The notes under the pieces were generated by a model. The model made no database searches. It saw only the letters and a program-made list of their open reading frames with translations, and was not told the origin of the DNA. Source: an uncultured Muribaculaceae bacterium (GTDB taxonomy: Bacteria > Bacteroidota > Bacteroidia > Bacteroidales > Muribaculaceae). Taken from it: a DNA stretch of 38,541 nt. The position numbers and the translations under genes are program-made. Location of the stretch: NCBI GenBank assembly GCA_947174635.1, contig CAMWJS010000018.1, positions 1 to 38,541 of the forward strand, given 5' to 3'. This document shows, piece after piece, positions 29,147-37,130 of the stretch (position 1 is the first letter of the stretch; the number at the start of each line of letters is the position of its first letter).

Positions 29147-29329
29147 TAAACGGAAAGTTGCAGGTTTAAAAAATGTCAATACGGTTGGCAAACGTCTGGC
29201 GGCTTTAGTTGCCGCTGAAGACACACGCGTATGCTGTCAGCGGTATTAAAATTGTATGGAATACGAATTTTTTGCCGGGAATATCCTGATAGCCGTTTGC
29301 CCTGTTGTTGCTTAATGCAAAATGCGTGC

Positions 29330-29360
29330 CAAAGTTACAAATTTTCCGCCAATATAGCAA
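29330..29360 (-). promoter_or_regulatory. Predicted lon promoter
   Basis: On the minus strand TAACTTTG (29337-29330) is preceded after 19 bases by TTGC (29360-29357). The leader to ATG 29146 would be about 177 bases. No other gene or strong structure is seen in 29147-29531 apart from the divergent promoter at 29432-29461. Confidence 0.6.
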
Positions 29361-29431
29361 CCTTGCTGTTGCAACGCGCTCTGTCTGTTTTGTTCAATCT
29401 TTTTTTATGTTTTCAAACATGTTTTGTCTTC

Positions 29432-29461
29432 TTTGTTTTCTCGAAAATAATTACTATTTTG
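29432..29461 (+). promoter_or_regulatory. Predicted promoter of the EF-G2-like gene
   Basis: TTTG (29432-29435), exactly 19 bases, then TATTTTG (29455-29461) on the plus strand. The start codon is 70 bases further, giving a leader of about 64 bases. Confidence 0.6.
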
Positions 29462-29531
29462 CGCTCAGTTAATTTTTCAAATCGAAAGACTGACATATCA
29501 AAAGTCTAATCCATTTAAAACTTCTAATAAC

Positions 29532-31688
29532 ATGAAGGTCTACCAAACTAATGAAATCAAAAACATAGCCTTGCTCGGCAGCAAAGGCTCGGGTAAAACC
29601 ACACTCGCTGAAGCTATGCTCTACGAGTGTGGAGTTATAAAACGCCGTGGCACTATCGATGCGAAAAATACAGTCAGCGACTATTTCCCTGTTGAAAAAG
29701 AGTATGGATACTCTGTGTTTTCAACAGTTTTTTATGCCGAATTCCTTGGCAAAAAGCTCAATGTGATTGACTGTCCCGGAGCCGATGACTTTGTGGGGAA
29801 CGCCATTACCGCTCTCAATATGACCGATACGGGAGTCATTCTTATTGACTCTGAATATGGTGTTGAGGTCGGCACACAGAATATATTCCGTACGACGGCA
29901 ACTCTTAAAAAACCGGTAATCTTCGCGCTCAACCAGCTTGATGGCGAGAAAGCCGACTATGACAATGTCATCGAGCAGATGTGTGAGATATTCGGACCGA
30001 AAGTCACCCCGATACAATATCCTCTCTCGTGCGGTCCCGGCTTCAACGCCATGATTGACGTGCTGCTGATGAAGAAATATTCATGGGGACCTGACGGCGG
30101 TGTCCCGACAATAGAGGAAATCCCGGAAGAGGAAAAAGAACGCGCCCAGGAGCTTCACCAGCAACTCGTGGAGGCTGCGGCCGAAAACGATGAGACTCTT
30201 ATGGAGAAATTCTTTGAGCAGGGTCATCTTTCCGAAGATGAGATGCGCGAGGGCATACGCAAAGGCCTCGTCGACCGCTCGATATTCCCGGTATTCTGCG
30301 TCAGCGCGCTCAAGGATATGGGTGTGCGCCGCATGATGGAGTTCCTCGGCAACGTAGTTCCTTTCGTCAACGACATGCCTGCTCCGGTCGACATACAGGG
30401 CAATGAAGTGAAGCCCGACTCCGACGGTCCGCTTTCAATTTTCATGTTCAAGACCACTGTCGAGCCTCATATCGGTGAGGTGCAGTATTTCAAAGTGATG
30501 TCGGGAACCCTTACTGCAGGCGTAGACCTTGACAATATCACCCGCGGCTCAAAAGAGCGCATCGCCCAGATTTATTGCGTGTGCGGACAAATCAAGACAC
30601 AGGTCGACAAATTGTGTGCCGGCGATATCGGCGCCACTGTCAAGCTTAAAGATGTGCGCACGGGCAACACTCTCGATGAAAAAGGCTGCGATATTGCATT
30701 CGATTTTGTGAAATATCCTGCGCCCAAATATCAGCGTGCCATACGTCCGGTCACCGAAAGCGATGCCGAGAAGCTGAATTCTATCCTCAATCGTATGCAT
30801 GAGGAAGACCCCACCTGGGAAATCGAACAGTCGAAGGAACTCAAACAGACTATTCTCTCGGGTCAGGGTGAATTCCATCTCCGCACCCTCAAATGGCGTG
30901 TCGAAAACAACGACAAGCTCCCCATCATATTCGAGGAACCCAAAATTCCTTACCGCGAGACTATCACCAAGGCGGCGCGTGCCGACTATCGCCATAAGAA
31001 ACAGTCGGGTGGTGCAGGCCAGTTCGGTGAAGTGCATCTGATTATTGAACCGTACGTGGAAGGCTCTCCCGTGCCCGATACATATAAATTCGGCAATCAG
31101 GAGTTTAAGATGAGCGTACGTGACACTCAGGAGATTCCTTTGAGCTGGGGCGGTAAGCTCGTGGTGCATAACTGCATCGTTGGTGGCGCTATCGATGCAC
31201 GCTTCATCCCGGCTATCGTCAAGGGTCTTATGGACCGCATGGAGCAGGGCCCGCTTACCGGTTCGTATGCCCGCGATGTGCGTGTCTGCATCTATGACGG
31301 TAAAATGCACCCGGTTGACTCCAACGAAATCTCGTTCCGTCTCGCCGGCCGCAATGCCTTCTCTGAAGCGTTCCGCAATGCGAATCCCAAGGTGCTCGAA
31401 CCGATTTACGACGTAGAGGTTATGGTTCCCTCTGATGTTATGGGCGATGTGATGTCTGACCTTCAGGGACGTCGTGCCATCATAATGGGTATGTCAAGTG
31501 AAAGCGGATTTGAAAAAATCTCTGCGAAAGTACCGTTGAAGGAAATGTCAAGCTATTCAACAGCATTGAGCTCAATCACCGGCGGTCGCTCGTCGTTCAC
31601 AATGAAGTTCGCTTCCTACGAACTCGTGCCCGGCGACGTTCAGGAAAAACTGCTCAAGGAATACTCGGAGCAGAATACCGATGAATAA
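29532..31688 (+). CDS. fusA2: EF-G paralog (EF-G2-like translation factor)
   Basis: This 718-aa protein has all EF-G domains and length but altered GTPase motifs. The P-loop is G16-SKGS-G21-K22-T23. The G3 motif, normally DTPGH, is DCPGA (D80-A84), so the catalytic histidine is Ala. G4 is NQLD at N134-D137 rather than NKMD. Domain III-V segments are intact: VVHNCIVGGAIDARFIPAI, DVEVMVPSDVMGDVMSDLQGRRA and SYSTALSSITGGRSSF. This matches my recollection of Bacteroides EF-G2, an EF-G paralog reported to support translation without GTP hydrolysis and to help gut colonisation. The canonical fusA, by implication elsewhere, is not in the window. It is divergent from lon. Confidence 0.88.
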   Translation: MKVYQTNEIKNIALLGSKGSGKTTLAEAMLYECGVIKRRGTIDAKNTVSDYFPVEKEYGYSVFSTVFYAEFLGKKLNVIDCPGADDFVGNAITALNMTDTGVILIDSEYGVEVGTQNIFRTTATLKKPVIFALNQLDGEKADYDNVIEQMCEIFGPKVTPIQYPLSCGPGFNAMIDVLLMKKYSWGPDGGVPTIEEIPEEEKERAQELHQQLVEAAAENDETLMEKFFEQGHLSEDEMREGIRKGLVDRSIFPVFCVSALKDMGVRRMMEFLGNVVPFVNDMPAPVDIQGNEVKPDSDGPLSIFMFKTTVEPHIGEVQYFKVMSGTLTAGVDLDNITRGSKERIAQIYCVCGQIKTQVDKLCAGDIGATVKLKDVRTGNTLDEKGCDIAFDFVKYPAPKYQRAIRPVTESDAEKLNSILNRMHEEDPTWEIEQSKELKQTILSGQGEFHLRTLKWRVENNDKLPIIFEEPKIPYRETITKAARADYRHKKQSGGAGQFGEVHLIIEPYVEGSPVPDTYKFGNQEFKMSVRDTQEIPLSWGGKLVVHNCIVGGAIDARFIPAIVKGLMDRMEQGPLTGSYARDVRVCIYDGKMHPVDSNEISFRLAGRNAFSEAFRNANPKVLEPIYDVEVMVPSDVMGDVMSDLQGRRAIIMGMSSESGFEKISAKVPLKEMSSYSTALSSITGGRSSFTMKFASYELVPGDVQEKLLKEYSEQNTDE

Positions 31689-31716
31689 TCCAATCGTTAT
31701 CTTCTAATATGTATGT

Positions 31717-31751
31717 CAGGAGACCGGAAAATCTATAATTCCGGTCTCCTG
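31717..31751. terminator. Hairpin between the EF-G2-like gene and the glycosyltransferase
   Basis: A perfect 13-bp stem CAGGAGACCGGAA (31717-31729) with TTCCGGTCTCCTG (31739-31751) has a 9-base loop. It lies between convergent genes. T-runs are weak, so termination strength is uncertain. Confidence 0.65.
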
Positions 31752-31788
31752 CTACATTAATACGATTGTCCGGATGCAAGAGGCGAAG

Positions 31789-32640
31789 TCATATTCTGCG
31801 GCCACGTGGCGAGAGGTGCATCGATTTGAGTGTCTCGCGGTTGACGCGGCGGCGTTCCGGGTCGTGCCACCAACCCCATTTGTTGAAATACCTCACCATG
31901 TTGCGGCAGTGTACCCATAGCATTTTGATGCTTTTGTAGCTCGACGCACGGTGTGCGTGGGTCACTGTAACGCCGGGATAGTAGAGCGTGCGGTACCGTC
32001 GGTGGATGCGGCGCGTGATGTCGATATCTTCGGGATACATGAAGAATCGCTCGTCGAAACCGCCGACAGCCTTGAGTGCCTCAGTGCTGAACAGCATGAA
32101 ACTGCCCTGGTGATAGGGGATATCTGCCGCGGTATCGGCATTGCGTTCTGTCAGCATGTAGCGGCGGTTGCGTCCTTTCATTATAGACGATGGGAGAAAT
32201 CTGCGGCCGAACACATCGAGTGGCGTAGGCAGCAGGCGTTGCACATACTGCTGCGTTCCGTCAGGCGCGACTATGCGGGGAGATACCTGTCCTATGCTGC
32301 GGTCTGGAGCGAGCAGCGACGTAAGTTCATATATTACTCCATGCTTGAAGATGATGTCGGTGTTGACTACAAGGTGGGCGTCAAAACCTTCTTTTATGCT
32401 TTCGCGTATCGCGCAATTGTGCGCGGTGCCGTATCCCGGATTGTGGGGCAGGTGTATATACCTGAGCCTGACTGTATTCAGTTTCGGAGATGCCGATATT
32501 GCAGCGGCGATGTCTGTAGCCTCCGGAGAATTGTCTACGACCCATATATCAAGTACATCGTCAGCGGCAAGGCATTCCATACATTGCAGCATTTCATCGC
32601 TGTCCGTGCGGTATATGACCATCGACGCCGATACTCTCAT
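31789..32640 (-). CDS. Glycosyltransferase family 2
   Basis: This 283-aa protein is a GT-A fold glycosyltransferase. The nucleotide-sugar strand (SASMVIYRTDSDEMLQCMECL), DIWVVDNSP and the acceptor-region HNPGYGTAHNCAIRES are all present. VVNTDIIF is the DXD-type metal site (NTD). A later GGFDERFFMYPEDIDITRRI motif is typical of rhamnosyl- or N-acetylglucosaminyl-transferases that build surface polysaccharide. No transmembrane helix is obvious, so it is probably cytoplasmic or peripheral. It follows mlaF by 42 bases on the same strand and may be part of the mlaEF transcript. The sugar specificity cannot be read from the sequence. Confidence 0.88.
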   Translation of the reverse strand: MRVSASMVIYRTDSDEMLQCMECLAADDVLDIWVVDNSPEATDIAAAISASPKLNTVRLRYIHLPHNPGYGTAHNCAIRESIKEGFDAHLVVNTDIIFKHGVIYELTSLLAPDRSIGQVSPRIVAPDGTQQYVQRLLPTPLDVFGRRFLPSSIMKGRNRRYMLTERNADTAADIPYHQGSFMLFSTEALKAVGGFDERFFMYPEDIDITRRIHRRYRTLYYPGVTVTHAHRASSYKSIKMLWVHCRNMVRYFNKWGWWHDPERRRVNRETLKSMHLSPRGRRI

Positions 32641-32682
32641 GTTGCCGGGTATAATATTGGTTGATATGGCGGGATAACGGTT

Positions 32683-33456
32683 TTATTTGCCGTGTTTCTC
32701 CGATATTATATACTGTTTTACCTCTTTGAAAAGTTTTGTCGCAAAGACGAAGTCATTGAGCGCCTCGTTGGTGGTCTCGAAAATCTTGTCTTTGTCACCG
32801 ACCCATTCACGGTGGCCTTTGTTGAGGAATATGATATTCTCACCTATGCCCAGCACGGAATTCATGTCGTGGGTATTGATGATGGTCGTCATGTTGTATT
32901 CGTGAGTGATGTCGTGGAGAAGCTCGTCGATAAGTATCGAGGTGCGGGGGTCAAGTCCGGAGTTGGGCTCGTCGCAGAACAGATACTTCGGATTGAGCGC
33001 TATTGCGCGTGCGATAGCCACTCGCTTCTGCATGCCGCCTGAGATTTCCGAAGGATATTTGGCGTCGGCACCCTTGAGGTTGACGCGCTCCAGACAGAAT
33101 AGCGCGCGGTCGCGCATTTCGCCTACACTCATTTTTGTGAACATCGACAGCGGGAACATTACATTTCCAAGCACAGTCTCTGAGTCAAAAAGTGCCGAGC
33201 CTTGGAAGAGCATGCCGATTTCCTTGCGCAGATTGTGTATTTCCTTGGAATCCATCCGCATGACATCGCGCCCGTCATAGAGTATTTCGCCGGAGTCGGG
33301 ACGCAGAAGCCCTACAATCGATTTCATCAGCACTGTCTTCCCTGAACCGCTCTGTCCTATGATGAGGTTGGTCTTGCCGGTCTCGAACGTTGCCGACACG
33401 TCAAACAATATCTGCTTGTCGTCAAACGTCTTGTTGATATTCTTTACTTCAATCAT
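32683..33456 (-). CDS. mlaF: MlaF-like ABC transporter ATPase
   Basis: This 257-aa ATPase pairs with the MlaE permease to move phospholipids between inner and outer membranes. Walker A is GQSGSGKT, the Q-loop lies in LFQGSALFDSETV, the signature is ISGGMQKRV, Walker B is YLFCDEPNSGLDP and the H-switch is NTHD. Its first bases overlap the mlaE stop by four bases (ATGA), typical of translational coupling. No MCE/MlaD protein gene is adjacent here, so the periplasmic partner must be encoded elsewhere. Confidence 0.93.
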   Translation of the reverse strand: MIEVKNINKTFDDKQILFDVSATFETGKTNLIIGQSGSGKTVLMKSIVGLLRPDSGEILYDGRDVMRMDSKEIHNLRKEIGMLFQGSALFDSETVLGNVMFPLSMFTKMSVGEMRDRALFCLERVNLKGADAKYPSEISGGMQKRVAIARAIALNPKYLFCDEPNSGLDPRTSILIDELLHDITHEYNMTTIINTHDMNSVLGIGENIIFLNKGHREWVGDKDKIFETTNEALNDFVFATKLFKEVKQYIISEKHGK

Positions 33457-34202
33457 TGCAGCAGCATTTTGGTTAGCAATACGTCAAAGAGAAGGATTAA
33501 TATAGAGCTTGTCACGACGGCATTGGTGCTCGCCTTGCCTACTTCGAGTGCTCCGCCTTTCACGTGATAGCCGAAAAATGCCGCCACCGACGCTATTATA
33601 TAGGCGAAGAAGAACGATTTGATGATGCCGTACCATACATACCATTCGCTGAACAATGCCTGAAGCCCGTAGGTGAATTTCGATATTGAAATTATGTCGG
33701 TGAAATATGCCACAGCCATGCCGCCGAGCATCGCGGTGCCCATGCAGAATATCACAAGGACCGGTATGAACAGCACGAAAGCAACCACTTTGGGGAGTAC
33801 AAGGAAGCATGCCGAGTTGACACCCATGATTTCAAGGGCATCAATCTGCTCCGTAACCCTCATGGTGCCTATTTCCGACGCTATGTTAGACCCCACTTTG
33901 CCAGCAAGTATCAGACAGAGTATCGAGTTGGAAAATTCAAGCAGTACGATGTCGCGAGTGGCAAGACCTACCGAATAGGCCGGAATGAGAGGGGAGGAGG
34001 TGTTGATTTCCATCTGTATGGTTATCACGGCACCGATAAAAATCGATACGATTACTACCAGTGGTATTGAATCGACTCCAAGCTTGGAAATCTCGGCTAC
34101 AGTGCGTTTGAAGAACAGACGCCATTTGTCGGGCAGGGAGAACACCCTGTGCATGAACATGCAGTATCGCCCGAATATGGCTATCGAATTGGTTATTGCC
34201 AT
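33453..34202 (-). CDS. mlaE: MlaE-like ABC transporter permease
   Basis: This 249-aa polytopic protein belongs to the MlaE/YrbE family. An N-terminal amphipathic segment is followed by hydrophobic helices near residues 46-65, 88-105, 130-165 and 195-245. The conserved stretch RVTEQIDALEIMGVNS, with the E-x-D-A-L-x-x-M-G pattern, is the family hallmark. It starts the mlaE-mlaF run. A TACCTTTG promoter-like element lies about 97 bases upstream. The intergenic 34203-34468 is divergent with udk and holds no other recognisable gene. Confidence 0.93.
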   Translation of the reverse strand: MAITNSIAIFGRYCMFMHRVFSLPDKWRLFFKRTVAEISKLGVDSIPLVVIVSIFIGAVITIQMEINTSSPLIPAYSVGLATRDIVLLEFSNSILCLILAGKVGSNIASEIGTMRVTEQIDALEIMGVNSACFLVLPKVVAFVLFIPVLVIFCMGTAMLGGMAVAYFTDIISISKFTYGLQALFSEWYVWYGIIKSFFFAYIIASVAAFFGYHVKGGALEVGKASTNAVVTSSILILLFDVLLTKMLLQ

Positions 34203-34298
34203 AATAAAGTCTTTGTTTCAATATGATTTGACTCCAGCCGAGGTCCGGTGCCGGGAAAAGACAGCCGACGGCGTTATTATATTACAGTTATTATATTA

Positions 34299-34306
34299 CA
34301 AAGGTA
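34299..34306 (-). promoter_or_regulatory. Predicted -7 element of mlaEF
   Basis: TACCTTTG on the minus strand (34306-34299), a perfect TAnnTTTG. No convincing -33 match was found. Confidence 0.45.
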
Positions 34307-34390
34307 CAACTTTTTTCGATTTAAGCGGCCGCATCAAAAATTCTTTAAGCGTTTTTTGCCGGGGATAGCGAAAAATGACGGAAAAAATTG

Positions 34391-34398
34391 TAATTTTG
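34391..34398 (+). promoter_or_regulatory. Predicted -7 element of udk
   Basis: TAATTTTG on the plus strand (34391-34398), 70 bases before the udk start. The same octamer precedes trmN6 and the Cu/Zn permease. No -33 match was found. Confidence 0.45.
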
Positions 34399-34468
34399 TG
34401 GCTATGGGATATTTTGGATTATGAACGTATCCCATCACTTTGTAATATAACATTTTTATATCAGAAAT

Positions 34469-35095
34469 ATGCTAATCATTGGTATCGCCGGAGGTACCGG
34501 CTCAGGAAAGACAACAGTCGTAAATAAAATTATAGACAGTTTCCCTGCCGGAGAAGTGGCCGTGCTTCCGCAGGACAACTATTATAAGGATTCCAGTCAT
34601 GTGCCCGTAGAGGAGCGTTCGAAAATCAATTTCGACGAGCCTGCCGCCATCGAATGGTCTCTTCTCGTAAAGCAGCTCAAGGAACTTAAAGAGGGCAAGA
34701 CGATTGAAATGCCCACATACTCTTACCTGACCTGTACGCGTCAGAAGGAAACAATTACCGTTGAGCCCCGTGATGTAGTGATTGTAGAGGGCATCCTCGT
34801 ACTGACCGACCCGGTGCTTCGTGATCTGCTCGACGTGAAATGCTTTGTCGACGCCGACCCCGACGAGCGCCTGATACGTGTGATTTCGCGCGACTGCGTT
34901 GAGCGCGGCCGCACTCCGATTATGGTCATCAACCGCTATCAGGAAGTGCTTAAACCGATGCATTGCCAGTACATCGAGCCGTCAAAACGTTTTGCCGACC
35001 TTATAATACCCCAGGGAGGTACAAATACAGTTGCCATCGGACTTCTGACCGATTATATCGAAGGTCGTCTGAAACATGCTGAGAAATCAAAATAA
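34469..35095 (+). CDS. udk: Uridine/cytidine kinase
   Basis: This 208-aa kinase phosphorylates uridine and cytidine in pyrimidine salvage. The P-loop is GGTGSGKTT (near residues 8-16). LPQDNYYKDSSHVP is the nucleoside-binding segment, FDEPAAIEW follows, and VIVEGILVLTDP is the Walker B-like strand. LIIPQGGTNTVAI is the C-terminal signature. The start and length match the family. A 58-aa ORF and lptB follow on the same strand. Confidence 0.96.
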   Translation: MLIIGIAGGTGSGKTTVVNKIIDSFPAGEVAVLPQDNYYKDSSHVPVEERSKINFDEPAAIEWSLLVKQLKELKEGKTIEMPTYSYLTCTRQKETITVEPRDVVIVEGILVLTDPVLRDLLDVKCFVDADPDERLIRVISRDCVERGRTPIMVINRYQEVLKPMHCQYIEPSKRFADLIIPQGGTNTVAIGLLTDYIEGRLKHAEKSK

Positions 35096-35101
35096 AAAAA
35101 C

Positions 35102-35278
35102 ATGCCGCTAAGTTATCCTTATAAACAGAACGAAGAGGACAAGGAAATACCCACTCTTACTATCGTTGACGATACAATGACTCCGTTTGAGCAGCTTCCT
35201 CCCGAGGAAAAGCAGGACGGTGATATTCCTCAATCGCGGGAAAATACGTCAGACGCAGTCTCTTCTGAAAACGACTGA
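35102..35278 (+). CDS. Small acidic protein, 58 aa (tentative)
   Basis: An open frame with ATG at 35102 begins six bases after the udk stop and ends in TGA at 35276-35278. The protein is acidic, rich in Glu, Asp, Gln and Pro, and has no hydrophobic helix ([20 protein letters not shown], then a [16 protein letters not shown] segment). The spacing to udk suggests co-translation. It could be a disordered small protein; its length alone does not exclude chance. It lies 44 bases before the lptB start. Confidence 0.45.
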   Translation: MPLSYPYKQNEEDKEIPTLTIVDDTMTPFEQLPPEEKQDGDIPQSRENTSDAVSSEND

Positions 35279-35322
35279 TTGTCTGCGCTTATAAATATTA
35301 TGTATTAGAAGTATTTTACCAA

Positions 35323-36183
35323 ATGGCAAGCGACCAACCTCAAAACAACGAGCCTTCTATTATAGCCGTGGCGTCAGACATCGACGCGCCGCAGCAGATT
35401 GCCCTTACCGAAGAACCGGCCGGCGAACAGCTATATGCCGACAAGATGGTGCTTCGCACCGACAATCTGGTGAAAATCTATCGTCAGCGCACTGTCGTCA
35501 ACCACGTGTCGATTAATGTGACGCAGGGCGAAATCGTAGGTTTGCTCGGGCCCAATGGCGCCGGGAAAACAACCACGTTCTATATGACAGTGGGACTTGT
35601 GCGCCCCAATGAGGGACAAATCTTTCTCGACAACCTGAATATTACCAAATATCCCGTCTACAAGCGAGCCAAAAACGGCATCGGCTATCTTGCGCAGGAG
35701 CCTTCTGTGTTCCGTAAACTGACGGTCGAGGACAATATTCGCTCTGTACTCGAGATGACATCGATGACGCGTGAGCAGCAGAAAGACAAACTCGAAAGCC
35801 TCATTGCCGAGTTTCGTCTCGGCAAAGTGCGTAAAAACCTTGGCGACCAACTGTCGGGTGGCGAACGCCGCCGCACCGAGATTGCCCGCTGTCTTGCCAT
35901 CAATCCGCGCTTCATCATGCTCGACGAGCCGTTTGCCGGCGTTGACCCTATCGCGGTAGAGGATATTCAGTCGATAGTCTATAAGCTTAAGGAGAAGAAC
36001 ATCGGTATCCTCATCACCGACCACAATGCTCCCGAGACGCTCTCGATTACCGACCGCGCCTATCTGCTTTTCGAAGGTAAAATCCTTTTCCAGGGTACAT
36101 CGGAGGAACTTGCCGAAAATCCCGTGGTCCGTGAAAAATACCTCGGCCGCGGTTTCGTATTCCACCGCAAGAAATTCAACTGA
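35323..36183 (+). CDS. lptB: LPS export ABC transporter ATP-binding protein LptB
   Basis: This 286-aa ATPase drives extraction of lipopolysaccharide from the inner membrane with LptFG. Walker A is GPNGAGKT, the Q-loop [14 protein letters not shown] is LptB-specific, the signature is LSGGERRR, and Walker B is [13 protein letters not shown]. The H-switch is ITDHN and the C-terminal YLGRGF matches LptB. There is an additional N-terminal acidic, probably disordered stretch of about 41 residues before [12 protein letters not shown]. The true start could be the internal ATG at 35446; 35323 is kept because the frame stays open and A/T-rich sequence precedes it. Confidence 0.95.
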   Translation: MASDQPQNNEPSIIAVASDIDAPQQIALTEEPAGEQLYADKMVLRTDNLVKIYRQRTVVNHVSINVTQGEIVGLLGPNGAGKTTTFYMTVGLVRPNEGQIFLDNLNITKYPVYKRAKNGIGYLAQEPSVFRKLTVEDNIRSVLEMTSMTREQQKDKLESLIAEFRLGKVRKNLGDQLSGGERRRTEIARCLAINPRFIMLDEPFAGVDPIAVEDIQSIVYKLKEKNIGILITDHNAPETLSITDRAYLLFEGKILFQGTSEELAENPVVREKYLGRGFVFHRKKFN

Positions 36184-36230
36184 TTGCAGCAGTGCTACTT
36201 CGGATAATACTCCCGTAGTTCTAAATAATA

Positions 36231-36283
36231 GATAAAAGAGCGAGAGCCAATCCTTCAATGGGGTTGGCTCTCGCTCTTTTATC
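36231..36283. terminator. Bidirectional terminator between lptB and the DUF5606 gene
   Basis: A perfect 20-bp stem (36231-36250 with 36264-36283), core GAGCGAGAGCCAA/TTGGCTCTCGCTC, with flanking A-rich and T-rich ends and a 13-base loop. It lies between convergent genes. Confidence 0.9.
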
Positions 36284-36294
36284 CTGAATATAGA

Positions 36295-36744
36295 TTATTT
36301 TTCCTTTTCGTCGGCGGCTTCAGCTGCTTCGGCTGCTTCGTCCTCCTTGATTTCATCTTCTTTGAATTTGTCCACGCCGGCAGCGATAAGCTGGTTGTAC
36401 CATGAGAATACTTTCTTGATGTCGTTGGTGTAGACACGGTCCTGGTCGAAGTCGGGGAGAATGGTTGCGAAATATTCACGCACCTTGTCATCTCCGCCAA
36501 GAGCTTTTACATCGACAGGCTTGCCGTCGTTTTTCTCCTTGATGGTCTCGAAAATGTCGGCCAGAGGCACTTCATCGTTATATGTATAGATGGCGATGTC
36601 GCCGAGTGAAACCACTTTGTCGTGGGCGTAGACCGGTCCGCGTTTGCCTGTTTGCAATGACTCAACGATGAGCATGTTTTTTCCCTGGCTCATCAGACGG
36701 AACAGACCGGGGCGTCCCGATACCGATAATATTGTCTTCAACAT
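36295..36744 (-). CDS. DUF5606 domain-containing protein
   Basis: This 149-aa protein starts MLKTILSVSGRPGLFRLMSQ and continues NMLIVESLQTGKRGPVYAHDKVVSLGDIAIYT, which is the DUF5606 pattern known in Bacteroidetes. The fold at the N-terminus is beta-rich. A helical middle part (EVPLADIFETIKEK) and an acidic Ala/Glu-rich tail of about 25 residues follow, probably disordered. The molecular function is unknown. Its start codon lies 12 bases from the end of a 185-bp inverted-repeat element, so its 5' leader or promoter may lie within or beyond that element. Confidence 0.85.
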   Translation of the reverse strand: MLKTILSVSGRPGLFRLMSQGKNMLIVESLQTGKRGPVYAHDKVVSLGDIAIYTYNDEVPLADIFETIKEKNDGKPVDVKALGGDDKVREYFATILPDFDQDRVYTNDIKKVFSWYNQLIAAGVDKFKEDEIKEDEAAEAAEAADEKEK

Positions 36745-36756
36745 GTTTTTAAAATT

Positions 36757-36941
36757 TAAGTAACTGTTTGAAATTATTTTATATTAACCGTTCTCATTAT
36801 TTCAATATTCTGTCGGAGTCTTTTTCGTCGCTTTCCATCTCGTCATCAGTCATGTAGCTCGCTACACTCCTTCTTCCTCACCGGAAATCGCCTGAAAAAT
36901 TCTCTCGCCATAATATTAAAATAATTTTGAACAGTTACTTA
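36757..36941. mobile_element. MITE-like inverted-repeat element
   Basis: About 30-base terminal inverted repeats (36757-36786 and 36911-36941) are nearly complementary. Both contain TAAGTAACTGTT on the outer side and AAATTATTTT further in, with a few mismatches and one length difference. They enclose 124 bases that include a small palindrome, TGTAGC/GCTACA (36854-36867). A minus-strand frame inside (36846-36911) encodes only 21 aa and is not called as a gene. No target duplication is clear. The form fits a miniature inverted-repeat element or a dispersed structured repeat. Confidence 0.55.
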
Positions 36942-36961
36942 TGCTAATTGATTTTAAGTTA

Positions 36962-36977
36962 AACTTTACGCAAAGTT
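36962..36977. promoter_or_regulatory. Dyad AACTTT-N4-AAAGTT
   Basis: A perfect 6-bp dyad (36962-36967 and 36972-36977) between the inverted-repeat element and the permease promoter, about 78 bases upstream of the -7 element. It could be an operator, for example for a metal sensor, but it may be chance in A/T-rich DNA. Confidence 0.3.
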
Positions 36978-37054
36978 AAAACAAATTATGGGATAAAAAA
37001 TATTGCGCGATGATAAATTTTATTATTTGCAACTCGGTTGCAAGGAAGATTGCG

Positions 37055-37062
37055 TAATTTTG
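37055..37062 (+). promoter_or_regulatory. Predicted -7 element of the Cu/Zn permease gene
   Basis: TAATTTTG on the plus strand (37055-37062). The start codon at 37131 is 69 bases downstream. An upstream in-frame ATG at 37038 lies before this element and is therefore unlikely. Confidence 0.45.
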
Positions 37063-37130
37063 TACCTGAAAATAGGATATTGTCGTACTCTTTGATAATA
37101 TTAAATGTCACCTGTAAAAATTATATTGTT

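Noticed and set aside
30549-31310. 253-codon minus-strand frame inside the EF-G2-like gene
   Set aside because: Antisense to a complete, well-motifed gene and not family-like.
35431-36258. 275-codon minus-strand frame across lptB
   Set aside because: Antisense shadow of lptB; it also crosses the lptB terminator hairpin.
36846-36911. 21-aa minus-strand frame inside the inverted-repeat element
   Set aside because: Too short to support as a gene and embedded in a repeat; noted only as part of the element.
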